30,859 nucleotides of DNA. Source: CAYZGU01 sp964478165. GTDB lineage: Bacteria > Poribacteria > WGA-4E > JAJDTR01. The position numbers were made by a program, and so were the translations under genes. Positions 15,774-24,410 of the stretch are shown piece by piece. The stretch is from NCBI GenBank assembly GCA_964478165.1, contig CAYZGU010000013.1, forward strand, positions 1-30,859, written 5' to 3'. Under the pieces are notes generated by a model. It was not told the origin of the DNA. It saw nothing but the letters and a program-made list of their open reading frames with translations, and ran no database searches. Numbering within the stretch: position 1 is the first letter of the stretch; every line of letters begins with the position of its first letter.

Positions 15774-16283
15774 CTATGCTTGGAATTGGGTTTTGTGCTC
15801 GAGGGCGAGCAGTTTTGGTTTCCAGTGCAATCCAGCAGAGTAGCCGCCGAACCCACCATTTTTTCGTAGCACACGATGGCAGGGTATGATGATTGGCAAA
15901 GGATTTGCTCCCTCCGCCCTACCGACAGCACGGACCGCGTGTGGTTGTCCAATCGCCGCTGCTATCCAACTGTAGGTCCGAATTTCGCCATAAGGAATGC
16001 GGCAGGTAACATTCCAAACTTTCTGCTGGAATGCCGTTCCGTGTTGAAGGTCTAGACATAAGTCATAAGCGATGCGCTCACCTTTGAAATAACGACCAAG
16101 GAGATCGACTGCTTCGGCTAATCCTTCATCAGATTTTGTCATACGCCCCCCAGAAAGGAGACAGTCTTCAACCTCGAATTCACTTGATTTTCCGAAAACA
16201 GTTCGCGAAATTCCTAGCAAGGACCTCACAACTCCTACCCAGCCAAAAGAGGATCTGAAGCAGGTGAAGTTCAGCTGCTTCAT
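15774..16283 (-). CDS. ogt: Methylated-DNA-[protein]-cysteine S-methyltransferase
   Basis: Suicide repair protein that transfers the alkyl group from O6-alkylguanine in DNA to its own cysteine. The 169 residues carry the active-site motif PCHRV (134-138, acceptor Cys135), RAVGRAEGANPLP just before it (arginine finger about 118), GTAFQQKVW and IPYGEIRTYSW of the helix-turn-helix. The C-terminal GGFGGYSAGLHWK segment is also standard. AGGAG lies seven bases ahead of the ATG. The start overlaps the stop of the preceding small gene by four bases (ATGA), indicating coupled translation. Confidence 0.95.
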   Translation of the reverse strand: MKQLNFTCFRSSFGWVGVVRSLLGISRTVFGKSSEFEVEDCLLSGGRMTKSDEGLAEAVDLLGRYFKGERIAYDLCLDLQHGTAFQQKVWNVTCRIPYGEIRTYSWIAAAIGQPHAVRAVGRAEGANPLPIIIPCHRVLRKNGGFGGYSAGLHWKPKLLALEHKTQFQA

Positions 16284-16513
16284 ACAATCGCTCCTGGTTG
16301 GGAGGGCTCTCCCAACGGAACCGACTTTGTCTCAATCTCAAGCCTAACCCATTCGCGGCTTAGCATTTCAAATAGTCCCAACACCTCTTCTTTCTGAGCG
16401 ATGCTGTCAATGGGGACTTCGAAGGTGAGCGTGGCGAACTCCTCTTTCTGGACATCGCCCTCTTTATCAAACTTCATGGGGGTAATCTGAATCTTCTTTA
16501 TTTTTGCGTCCAC
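16280..16513 (-). CDS. Small protein of unknown function, coupled to ogt
   Basis: A 77-residue product with a plausible beta-rich start (KIKKIQITPMKFDKEGD) and a helical middle (QKEEVLGLFEMLSREWVRLEI). No signal peptide, membrane helix or known motif is present, and I do not recognise a family. The start is taken as GTG at 16513, because GAGGT lies about five bases ahead; a TTG at 16525 would add four residues. Its stop overlaps the ogt start by four bases, so the two are co-translated. The even charge pattern and tight coupling favour a real gene. Confidence 0.7.
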   Translation of the reverse strand: MDAKIKKIQITPMKFDKEGDVQKEEFATLTFEVPIDSIAQKEEVLGLFEMLSREWVRLEIETKSVPLGEPSQPGAIV

Positions 16514-16654
16514 TTGCGACCTCAACTGTATGACATATGGAGATGCTTTAGAACTAGGTTTAAGTTCTTTCTCAGGGAAAATATTTACGTTTTGGGATTA
16601 TTCGTTTAAGCTAGTGAGTGGCGGAATGAATCCGGTTGTCCACTCGTTAAGATT

Positions 16655-17761
16655 TTAACCTGGCATTTGTGATGATGTGCTGCTGTAGAATGGGAGTGAC
16701 ACAATAGTCGCGTCGACACGTTCGTTCGCGTTGTCAATTCTGACCTTGCTACCTGGGTTGGTAAAAGCCATTCTCACGTATCCAAGAGCAATAGTTTTTC
16801 GGAGCGTCGGTGAATCTACCGCACTAGTAATCCAACCGACTTCTTTGTCATCGCTTAAGATAAGGTCACGATGTGCTGGTGGTGTGTCACTGTCGATTTC
16901 AAGTCCACGGAGGAGTCTATTCGGGTGTCCGCGATATTTCATGCGGGCGACAATTTCCTGACCGATGTAGCACCCCTTCTCAAAATCAATCGCATGTTCT
17001 AGCTCGGCTTCGAGGGGCATCACTGAATTGTCTAATTCTGCGCCATATCGGGGAATTCCAGCCTCGATACGCAAAGAATTGAGCGCGGTCAGCCCTATTG
17101 GTTGTGCGCCAAAGTTTCGTCCTTTTGTTAGGAGAATGTTCCACAACCACTCCATGGACTCTGTGGCGACACAAAGTTCATAACCATTTTCGCCTGTTTC
17201 ACTTGTTCCGAAACATGTCAGTTCCCTGCCTGCTACCTCATGGGAGATAGAATGGTAATCTTCAAGCCCACTAACGTCTATTCCTAGAACCATCCGAACT
17301 AGATCGCTAGAACATGGTCCATGAACGGCGATGGTCCCAATCTCTGCACTTCGGTCCTCGAGAAGAACATCGTCCGCCATGATATATTTGTCCAATTCTT
17401 TGAAAAGAACCTTCCTTGTTTCGGCGTTTGTCATGATGCCGATGGCGTTTTCAAAAGCGCAAACTTTCATGTCCGAGATGATTTTTCCTCGGTTGGTCAA
17501 GAGAATGGCGTAGTTGCCGTCCCCATTCTTTAGGCCCTCGACATTGTTCGAATTAATGCGATGGAGGAACTTTGCGCGATCTGTTCCGTGTAACCAGAAT
17601 CTGCCGTGGTGTGAAAGATCCACAATCCCGACGGTCTTCCTGACAGAGCCGTGTTCCGTGATGGGATCGGAGAAATGAGCGACAATCTCCCAGCCTTCAT
17701 GGAGCTCTGCGAAGGTTGCTCCAAGGGTGGAGTGCGCGGTATAGAGCGGTGTTCGTTCCAT
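16655..17761 (-). CDS. ygfZ: YgfZ/GcvT-family folate-binding protein
   Basis: A 368-residue protein of the tetrahydrofolate-binding YgfZ/GcvT fold. The YgfZ signature KGCYIGQE is present at 262-269, followed by VARMKYRG. This group assists iron-sulfur enzymes, with the conserved cysteine important. The N-terminus (VGIVDLSHHGRFWLHGTDRAKFLHRI, about 45-69) and the central LNSLRIEAGIPRYGAEL and GENGYELCV are shared with glycine-cleavage T protein. The GcvT catalytic stretch GGxxDD is replaced by GKIISD, which argues against a working GcvT. ATG at 17761 is preferred to the TTG at 17764. No gcvH or gcvP is nearby. Confidence 0.88.
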   Translation of the reverse strand: MERTPLYTAHSTLGATFAELHEGWEIVAHFSDPITEHGSVRKTVGIVDLSHHGRFWLHGTDRAKFLHRINSNNVEGLKNGDGNYAILLTNRGKIISDMKVCAFENAIGIMTNAETRKVLFKELDKYIMADDVLLEDRSAEIGTIAVHGPCSSDLVRMVLGIDVSGLEDYHSISHEVAGRELTCFGTSETGENGYELCVATESMEWLWNILLTKGRNFGAQPIGLTALNSLRIEAGIPRYGAELDNSVMPLEAELEHAIDFEKGCYIGQEIVARMKYRGHPNRLLRGLEIDSDTPPAHRDLILSDDKEVGWITSAVDSPTLRKTIALGYVRMAFTNPGSKVRIDNANERVDATIVSLPFYSSTSSQMPG

Positions 17762-18019
17762 CAAATAAATCCAATTGGCATGGTTTTCGTTTAGAATTTA
17801 TCTACGTGCAGACTTCGGCTGAGAGTGATTATAACGTACTACGAAAACGAAGTCAAAAGATTTTGACAAGTGATTTGTCTTTGCCCATTAGGATGTGATA
17901 ATTTACTGGCAAACCAGATTCCTTTGACGCCATACCAGAGCGGTGTTTGGAAAGCATTCAGACGATTATGAAGCGCTAGAGATCTCCAACTCGTTTGATT
18001 GCTTTTGATTCCCTCGCTA

Positions 18020-21000
18020 CTAAAATACTTGTGCTAACCGCAAGATAACATTAATTCCGTGTTGTTTTTGTAGGGGGCGGACAATTTCGACACGCAGAGC
18101 GTTGGAGCTCTCAGACGTTTTCGTCGTGTTCGTGGAGATAGAGAAACCTACGCCAACCGAGGTATGCAAACGATGTAATTCAAAGTTTTCGTTGTCGAAC
18201 CACGTGTCCCCAATATCAACAAAGAGCGAAGCCGTGCCCTGTGCGCTGATTCCTTTGCTAGGGCGGACAAATTCTCTACGGGTCTTGTATTCAACGTTAA
18301 CCGCAAGTATGTTGTCACCCATGAATCTGTTGGGATCATAACCGCGCAAAGCGCCGACGGGGCCTGTGTGGAGTAGTCGCTGTCTAGGCAGGGGCGCGTC
18401 TGAAAATCCTCCTATTACGCGAAAATCAAGATTCTGGGTATCGGATAAACGATTGTATCGTATGACCTCGAGTCGGTACAAGGTAAAGTCAAAGTCACTT
18501 CCAAGTTGCCCTCCTGCATATTCGACGGATAACTCACCTCGCCAACCGCGTCTCGTATGCTCATTGGGCTGTGGTACTGAGCGCAACCCCTCTTTACGGT
18601 ATGACTTCCAATCTCGGGAGTCGAAACGGTAGCAAATTGAGAGCATACGGGCGTTTCCCGTATCGATGCGAGCATTGCTCCGTTTCGTCCGGTCGTGATT
18701 GGTCAGACTCCAGTCTGTGGACTTATCGAGATTCTCATGTTGTTCATCTGTGAATTCGAGCATGAGGCCTGTGGAGGACGTTAGTTTCTGGATTAGCCAC
18801 GCTTGGTAACCCTGCCGTTGATAGTAATCGAAGTAAGACTCACCAAGTACAACCGCTGAGAGAATCCCCTCATCTGCCGACAATGACCCGCTGTCAACAA
18901 CGCCAGTCATTTTGTACCAACTTCCGCCGATGCGGAGTTCAAGATGTTCAAACCAAGGCTTTTCTGCTCCAAGCTGATGATTCCAAATGGAGCTACCCAA
19001 TCCGAAGTTGAGCGAACCGAAGGCGCGCCCCCGACCATGTTCCTCGGTGGATGCCTCGCTTCCGATTCCTAGGGCTAAGCCATGTACACGATTGAAGTTG
19101 AAACGCGGAGAGAACTTTAACTGAATTGGTGGGTGTTCTTCTACATCAATCACCAGTAGGTTTTTTCCTTGTTCCCGCTTTGCCTGCCTATTTCGAAAGT
19201 CCTTGAAGATGGGGTTGAGTCGCTTGAGTTTTGTACGGGTGAGGTTTATCTGGGTGTCACTTTCCAGGAGATTGTAGATGTCTCCAGCATGCAAGCCGAA
19301 TTCGCGTGCCAATTCGTGTTTCTCAAGACGACGGATTCCGGTGAATCGAACCTCGTCTAGCCGTCCTTCATCAATAACAATCTCCAGTGCGTCTTCTACA
19401 AATTGTTCTTTTACCCTTGCAAGCTGGTAGCCTTGATTCCTGTAGAGCTGACGTATGAGTCGAGTTTTTGTACTCAAAACGTCAATGGGAATTCGTCCTG
19501 GTACCAAGTCAAACCATTTGCAAAGCTCCTCGGAATTAAAGTGTTCGTTTCCGGTCAGATTCAGCTGTTGTGCCATGAAGCACGGAGATTCCGTGATGTA
19601 CAAGCGAAGAACAACTTTGAGGGGCAACTCTGGTTGACGGTTATCACTAGTTGCATATACCTCAGTGGATTTTTGAACCTTTTCATTCGGAGTATCAAGG
19701 AGCGCCTGATGAATGTTGGCGGTAGATTCACGAGTATCTTGGTGTGGCTGCATTGTTTCTAGGCCTACTTTCCGAAACCAGGGGTGGTTTTCAAGTTCGG
19801 CAAGGAGCCACGATAATTGATGTGAGGTGATAAGATCTCCTGGTCGGAAGGGAATTTGTTGAATGATCTCCGTCGCCGAAATTTCGCTATTTCCTTGAAC
19901 TTCGATGCTTTCAATTGCCAGCGTGTCCTCGATGTGAAGCAGTGAAGATTCATCAATTGTCTCGGTGAATTGAAAGTGCCGCATTCGCTTTCGCCAATGA
20001 GGCCACCAGGGCATCTCTGCGTCGAAGGCGGGAGACGAATAACTGAATTCGCGATTTTCCTGTGCTTTTTGATGTAGATTGACTTTCCAATCTCCTGTCG
20101 GTTCAGGTTCGAGAGCACTGCGTTTTACAGCCACTTCGACACTCCAGTAACGGGTTGTGATGTGCGTTTCGATCTCGGCCAGTGTGGTTTGCGAATCCAA
20201 AGAGGCTTTAATGTGATCGGCTCGCATTTCGATCTGCGAATCAGGCGGAAACTCTGGTATTAATGCAGTTCTGGTATCGCCTGTAGATTTGGTATCTGTG
20301 AGTGGAGGCCGAACTCCGTGCGGGCGAGCTGACCTGATTGTCTGAGTGAACACTGTACCAAGAGGATTGACAACTAGGTGATAATATAGTTCGGTCTCGG
20401 GGTTCGGGTCGACTAGAATCTCCAGACAATCATCATTCCAGACAGGCGAACCGCTCTTTGTTTGTGAAATTTGAAGTTCCCCCATGTCTAAACTGTAGAC
20501 CCTAACACCAATGTACAGATGCCGTTCGTCCCACATCAGAAACGCTTGTGTCTGTTCGTCAGGTACATCCACACCATTGGCCTCGTAGAAGGGATGCAAC
20601 TGGATTGCATCCGACCAGGCTCTCTCAAACAGATTGCCATCAATTATGGGTGGGTGTTCGGCTTTGGGCACTGCATAATGGGAGTCTAATGCGGTTTCAG
20701 ATGTGGTGGATTCTTCAGCCACTTCCTTTTCAACAGAGGAAAGATCTAATGGGACTATTGCAATTCTGCCTTTAGCAGTTAGCCGGAAGAGGGGTCCTCC
20801 TCCATTAATCCAGCCGTGGAGTGTGTCTCTGGCGGACACACTTTCGATTTTAGTTGGGAGTTCAATAACCACTGACTGGGGATCGCGGCTCTTACTTCTA
20901 ATTTCGACATCTGCCTGGAAAGATTTGGGCAGTCGAAGTGTAATTTCGCCGTCTGTTGCGGTCAAATCAGTGGGTGCTGCTATTCCGTCCAAGAGGATCA

Positions 21001-21670
21001 AATCTATTGTTCCGGACGCGGTGTCAAACTGATTTGAACTATTGGTCATCAGGATTTCGCCATGGATGCGCCCTTCACCGGTGAGAACTCTATATCCGCC
21101 CATTGTTTTGTTCAGGCGTATATGGCCGGTTATCGCTTGCAAATTAAGATCGCCACGAATTTCGTTGACCCGTATATCCCCGTTTTGTGTCCGTATCTCT
21201 AGCGCGACATCCGGTGGGGTGTGCACGACGCAATTCAGACGTGTTAGTTCAAGGTCACTGGGCAAGATTTCAGGCAGGCTTAGAGATAGATGGAGTGCAT
21301 CGCTATCTTTCAAAGCTGTTACGTCTGTGTGCTTTAGATATGCCTGCACGCGCTGTTCGTTATGGCCACGCCCGTGTTTTTCGAGCCGAATAATGATTTC
21401 ATCACCATGAATAGCATGCACTTCAACGTGTCCTGGAATTGGTAATTGTAGCTCAATCCTATATACATCATCGAAACTTAACCGCTTTTCGGCTACGATG
21501 GAAACATCGATTCCAACGGAATCCTGCCCTGTCGAGGCTGCGGTTCTCGGCGATTCCTTTGGCGTTAATGGTGTGGCTTCGTTAATCTGTGCGTCCGCTG
21601 CGAAGACTGGTACAGCACATAAGATCAGGCTGAGGCATGTGTAATAAAAGAAACTAGACATAGGTCGCAT
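18020..21670 (-). CDS. DUF4097-like/CBM9-DOMON-like/POTRA/Omp85 barrel fusion protein
   Basis: A 1216-residue outer-membrane protein of unusual design. From ATG 21670 there is a signal peptide (about residues 4-25, ending VFA-A). A repetitive beta domain like DUF4097 follows at about 70-310 (TQNGDIRVNEIRGDLNLQAI and similar turns). A CBM9/DOMON-like beta sandwich lies at about 338-570 (PPIIDGNLFERAW, LYIGVRVYS, WNDDCLEILVDPN, YWSVEVAVKRSALEP). About three POTRA domains lie at roughly 586-846, the first holding a long loop insertion, and an Omp85-type barrel at about 847-1216 has the loop-6 LRGYD motif and a C-terminal Phe. Its job is unknown; the CBM9 part could bind sugars or haem at the periplasmic face. 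An in-frame start further upstream (21748) would spoil the signal peptide. CCAGGT lies about ten bases before the ATG. It stands alone, divergent from adk. Confidence 0.85.
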   Translation of the reverse strand: MRPMSSFFYYTCLSLILCAVPVFAADAQINEATPLTPKESPRTAASTGQDSVGIDVSIVAEKRLSFDDVYRIELQLPIPGHVEVHAIHGDEIIIRLEKHGRGHNEQRVQAYLKHTDVTALKDSDALHLSLSLPEILPSDLELTRLNCVVHTPPDVALEIRTQNGDIRVNEIRGDLNLQAITGHIRLNKTMGGYRVLTGEGRIHGEILMTNSSNQFDTASGTIDLILLDGIAAPTDLTATDGEITLRLPKSFQADVEIRSKSRDPQSVVIELPTKIESVSARDTLHGWINGGGPLFRLTAKGRIAIVPLDLSSVEKEVAEESTTSETALDSHYAVPKAEHPPIIDGNLFERAWSDAIQLHPFYEANGVDVPDEQTQAFLMWDERHLYIGVRVYSLDMGELQISQTKSGSPVWNDDCLEILVDPNPETELYYHLVVNPLGTVFTQTIRSARPHGVRPPLTDTKSTGDTRTALIPEFPPDSQIEMRADHIKASLDSQTTLAEIETHITTRYWSVEVAVKRSALEPEPTGDWKVNLHQKAQENREFSYSSPAFDAEMPWWPHWRKRMRHFQFTETIDESSLLHIEDTLAIESIEVQGNSEISATEIIQQIPFRPGDLITSHQLSWLLAELENHPWFRKVGLETMQPHQDTRESTANIHQALLDTPNEKVQKSTEVYATSDNRQPELPLKVVLRLYITESPCFMAQQLNLTGNEHFNSEELCKWFDLVPGRIPIDVLSTKTRLIRQLYRNQGYQLARVKEQFVEDALEIVIDEGRLDEVRFTGIRRLEKHELAREFGLHAGDIYNLLESDTQINLTRTKLKRLNPIFKDFRNRQAKREQGKNLLVIDVEEHPPIQLKFSPRFNFNRVHGLALGIGSEASTEEHGRGRAFGSLNFGLGSSIWNHQLGAEKPWFEHLELRIGGSWYKMTGVVDSGSLSADEGILSAVVLGESYFDYYQRQGYQAWLIQKLTSSTGLMLEFTDEQHENLDKSTDWSLTNHDRTKRSNARIDTGNARMLSICYRFDSRDWKSYRKEGLRSVPQPNEHTRRGWRGELSVEYAGGQLGSDFDFTLYRLEVIRYNRLSDTQNLDFRVIGGFSDAPLPRQRLLHTGPVGALRGYDPNRFMGDNILAVNVEYKTRREFVRPSKGISAQGTASLFVDIGDTWFDNENFELHRLHTSVGVGFSISTNTTKTSESSNALRVEIVRPLQKQHGINVILRLAQVF

Positions 21671-22506
21671 GATTTGATTTACCTGGAAACGAGGGTGTAG
21701 AGTCAAGTGAAATGCCATTTGCCGAACGCAAGGATTTGGTGTAATCAAGTTTAATCGTTGAACATAATTATGGGCTATTGTACTTTCTCGTGTTCAGATT
21801 GTCCAGCACGGAACTAAGTGGCTAACCAGGGGCAAGTTTCGGGTGCGATAGAGCGGCCAACTCATTTCTCCAGAGAGCAGTGCTATTCTCATAGGACTAA
21901 CGCGCCGATTACATGCCAAAAGGTTTGGCTTCTTAATGGCATCGAGCCTCCGTCAAATCGGGAATGCTTGCGGAAGAAACAATCCAAACCGAGAGGAGCG
22001 AAATTCTCAAGTAGTAGTGGCCCCATATCATCGTGTCAGGAATCTGGGACAAAGGGGGTCAGCAGCAAAAAACGTAATAAAGCACGCAATTTCGATTGGT
22101 TACAGTCATTGACCTGAATTATAGCGTTGTTCGTGGTTTAGGTCAATGACTGGTTCGCGAAGCTTATCTGTCGGAAAACTGGGACTATTCAGATCTTTGA
22201 TTTCTTGCTGTTTCCAAATTCCCCTACATTGTCGCTGCAAAGTCGGTGCCGTTTCTGTAATCAGCTTTAACACGTATCCCTTTGTTCTAATCCATTCCAC
22301 TGATATCTGTACGTGCCAATGCTCAGTCGCACTCTATTCTCTTGTTGCTTAGGAATTTTCTGGTATTTCTTGATCGGGTCAATTTATAATAGTGAGGGTG
22401 CTGTTGATTAGCGCTTCAATCGCCTCTTTGACGAACTTAATCCCCGTTAGGTTGGAGAAAGCTTCTTCGATTCGGCTCGTTCTTCTTTCAGTTCAGCTTA
22501 ACGCAA
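21671..22506. other. Long gap between divergent genes, with one long inverted repeat
   Basis: About 0.8 kb between the Omp85 fusion (minus) and adk (plus). No gene with a credible start was found. The only clear structure is the inverted repeat at 22103-22152. Promoters for both flanking genes must lie here or at its edges. Confidence 0.5.
22103..22152. repeat. 13-bp perfect inverted repeat, large hairpin
   Basis: CAGTCATTGACCT (22103-22115) is the exact reverse complement of AGGTCAATGACTG (22140-22152). In RNA the stem could extend inward with A-U and G-U pairs. There is no T-run, so it is not a simple terminator. It could be an operator, a short mobile palindrome or the stem of an RNA. Confidence 0.7.
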
Positions 22507-22536
22507 TTCACATCAACTCAGATCTGGTGCTATGAT
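22507..22536 (+). promoter_or_regulatory. Candidate promoter for adk
   Basis: TTCACA (22507-22512) and TATGAT (22531-22536) are separated by 18 bases, with a TGC extension directly ahead of the -10 box. Transcription would begin near 22543, leaving a short leader of about 18 bases that contains the adk ribosome-binding site. Confidence 0.5.
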
Positions 22537-22560
22537 TTGTGCCATGATCTAAGGAGAATA

Positions 22561-23187
22561 ATGCAGAAAGATCAACGTTACCAAACCATACTTCTGTTCG
22601 GACCTCCAGGCGCGGGAAAGGGTACACAGGGGAAAATTCTGGGATCAATACCAGGGTTCTTACATCTGGCTTGCGGCGACGTTTTTCGTGCGCTCGATTC
22701 GAACTCAGAGCTCGGAAAGATTTTCGCTACATACTCTTCACGTGGTGAGCTCGTTCCTGACGAAATCACTGTCAAAATGTGGGCGGAATACACGCATTCC
22801 CAATCTGCACAGGAAATTTACAAACCAGATAGCCAATTATTGATTCTCGATGGGATTCCGCGAAACCTGAATCAAGCACAGTTGATGGACGAGCATATTC
22901 GCGTTCTCAGTCTTGTTCATTTAGGTTGTAAAGATGAGGACGCCATGGTTGCCAGGCTCCAACGGCGGGCGCTCAAAGAAAATCGTGCTGATGATGCTTG
23001 TGAGGACGTCATAAGGCATCGATGGAAGGTCTATGAAAAAGAAACGCAGCCAGTTATCAGTTTCTATCCAGCATCGCTTGTTAATGTGATTGATGCCCTT
23101 GGTACTCCTGCGAGAGTCCTTCAAGAGATTCTTGAGATCGTGGTTCCTTTTCAACGCAGCAGCTTTCCCGATGGGGTAGAGATGTAG
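22561..23187 (+). CDS. adk: Adenylate kinase, short-LID type
   Basis: Adenylate kinase interconverts ATP+AMP and 2 ADP in the cytoplasm. The 208-residue product has the P-loop GPPGAGKGT (14-22), the AMP-binding CGDVFRAL segment, LDGIPRNLNQAQ (usual form DGFPRTxxQA) and the R-x-x-R...R-ADD segment. The LID region is the short form without the zinc-binding cysteines. The ATG at 22561 has AAGGAG at 22551-22556, and codons upstream of it are ignored. adk normally sits in the ribosomal spc operon beside secY; here it is a single gene with long gaps on both sides. Confidence 0.93.
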   Translation: MQKDQRYQTILLFGPPGAGKGTQGKILGSIPGFLHLACGDVFRALDSNSELGKIFATYSSRGELVPDEITVKMWAEYTHSQSAQEIYKPDSQLLILDGIPRNLNQAQLMDEHIRVLSLVHLGCKDEDAMVARLQRRALKENRADDACEDVIRHRWKVYEKETQPVISFYPASLVNVIDALGTPARVLQEILEIVVPFQRSSFPDGVEM

Positions 23188-23514
23188 CTATTGTACTGAA
23201 CCTTGATGCAGTATAAGCTTTTCATGGCTGATGTCAAGTGACGAACTGTCGACATCCAATACATGAGAGTTTCTTCCATTAAGAATCCTCGGGCGTTATC
23301 TTACTATCACACCACTTCTTCATCGCAGCATGTGGATTCGCCAACGGATTAAACTGGGAACCACGTGTGCTTTTGAAACGATTTGTAATGTTGTAATTGT
23401 ACCTATATTCACCGGCGCAAAATATGTCCGGCGGATTTTCTACGTCTTAGTTTGTGGCATGACAACATCCGGGTTGTACTTACCAACAGATTCTAACCAT
23501 GTTCGAGGGGAAAG
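23188..23514. other. Gap without a recognised gene
   Basis: About 330 bases between adk and an SDR gene. No infA, rpmJ or other small gene that often follows adk was found, and I see no clear hairpin terminator. Confidence 0.5.
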
Positions 23515-24270
23515 ATGGATTTACAGGATAAAGTCTGTATCATTACAGGAGGCGGTAGTGGTATCGGTCGTGGAGCGGCTCTATTGATGGCACGAAATGG
23601 AGCGAAGATCGCGCTCGTAGGCCGAACTGCGTCGAAGGTTGAGACTGTGAAAAGTGAAATTGAGAATTTCGGAGGCAGGGCGATAGCATGTTCTCTGGAT
23701 GTGGCGGATTACGACTCTGTGCAGGAGATGACCAAGAATGTATTCGACGTATTTGGTAGGATTGATGTGCTCGTGAACAGCGCGGGTCATAGTTCCCATC
23801 ATCGTCGTTTGCTGAATACAACCCCTGAGGAAATTCGTCAAGTCATTGATTCGAATCTGATTGGCACAATTTATTGTACGCGGGCAGTGGTCCCTAGAAT
23901 GTTGGAGGCAAAGAGTGGAACCATCATCAATGTGTCTTCGTTGGCCGCCGTACAATCGGGTCCTTTCAGCGGTCTTGCCTACGGCGCTGCGAAAGCAGGA
24001 GTAAATAGTTTTACGCAGTTTCTCAACGCTGACCTGGCGAATACAGGCATCAGAGCCAGCGTCGTTATGCCTGGAGAAATAGACACGCCCATTCTCGACC
24101 GCCGGCCAATTCCTCCATCGGATGATGTGCGTGTGAATATGGTAGATGTTGACGAGACCTCGGCACTTATTAATCTCATAGCAAGCCTTCCGCAAAGGAC
24201 CAACATTCCGGAGGTGGTTATTAGGCCCACAATAGAGCGGGATATATCCAAAGAAGTTGTCAGTCTATAG
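23515..24270 (+). CDS. Short-chain dehydrogenase/reductase (SDR)
   Basis: A 251-residue classical SDR that would oxidise or reduce a hydroxyl/keto group with NAD(P). The Rossmann cofactor motif TGGGSGIG is at 11-18, NSAG at 88-91, Asn114, the catalytic Ser at 141 or 142, and Tyr156 and Lys160 in YGAAK. An Arg at the end of strand two (VGRTASK) hints at NADP preference. The C-terminus (IPEVVIRPT) is typical of this subgroup. The substrate cannot be told. GAGGGG at 23505-23510 lies four bases ahead of the ATG. cinA follows after 140 bases on the same strand. Confidence 0.92.
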   Translation: MDLQDKVCIITGGGSGIGRGAALLMARNGAKIALVGRTASKVETVKSEIENFGGRAIACSLDVADYDSVQEMTKNVFDVFGRIDVLVNSAGHSSHHRRLLNTTPEEIRQVIDSNLIGTIYCTRAVVPRMLEAKSGTIINVSSLAAVQSGPFSGLAYGAAKAGVNSFTQFLNADLANTGIRASVVMPGEIDTPILDRRPIPPSDDVRVNMVDVDETSALINLIASLPQRTNIPEVVIRPTIERDISKEVVSL

Positions 24271-24410
24271 ATTAGCGCTATAAGAGTGGTGTCCCCAGGT
24301 AGCATAAGGCTGGATTCGTGTGCAGGCATTGTAAAGTGGCCTGTTGTATTGATGTCACCGTACAATTTCGTGGCTGTTTGCCATGTTTAGCAAGTCTAGA
24401 GGGGAAACCT

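Noticed and set aside
23581..24195. 204-codon minus-strand frame across the SDR gene
   Set aside because: Antisense shadow of an SDR with all catalytic motifs on the plus strand.
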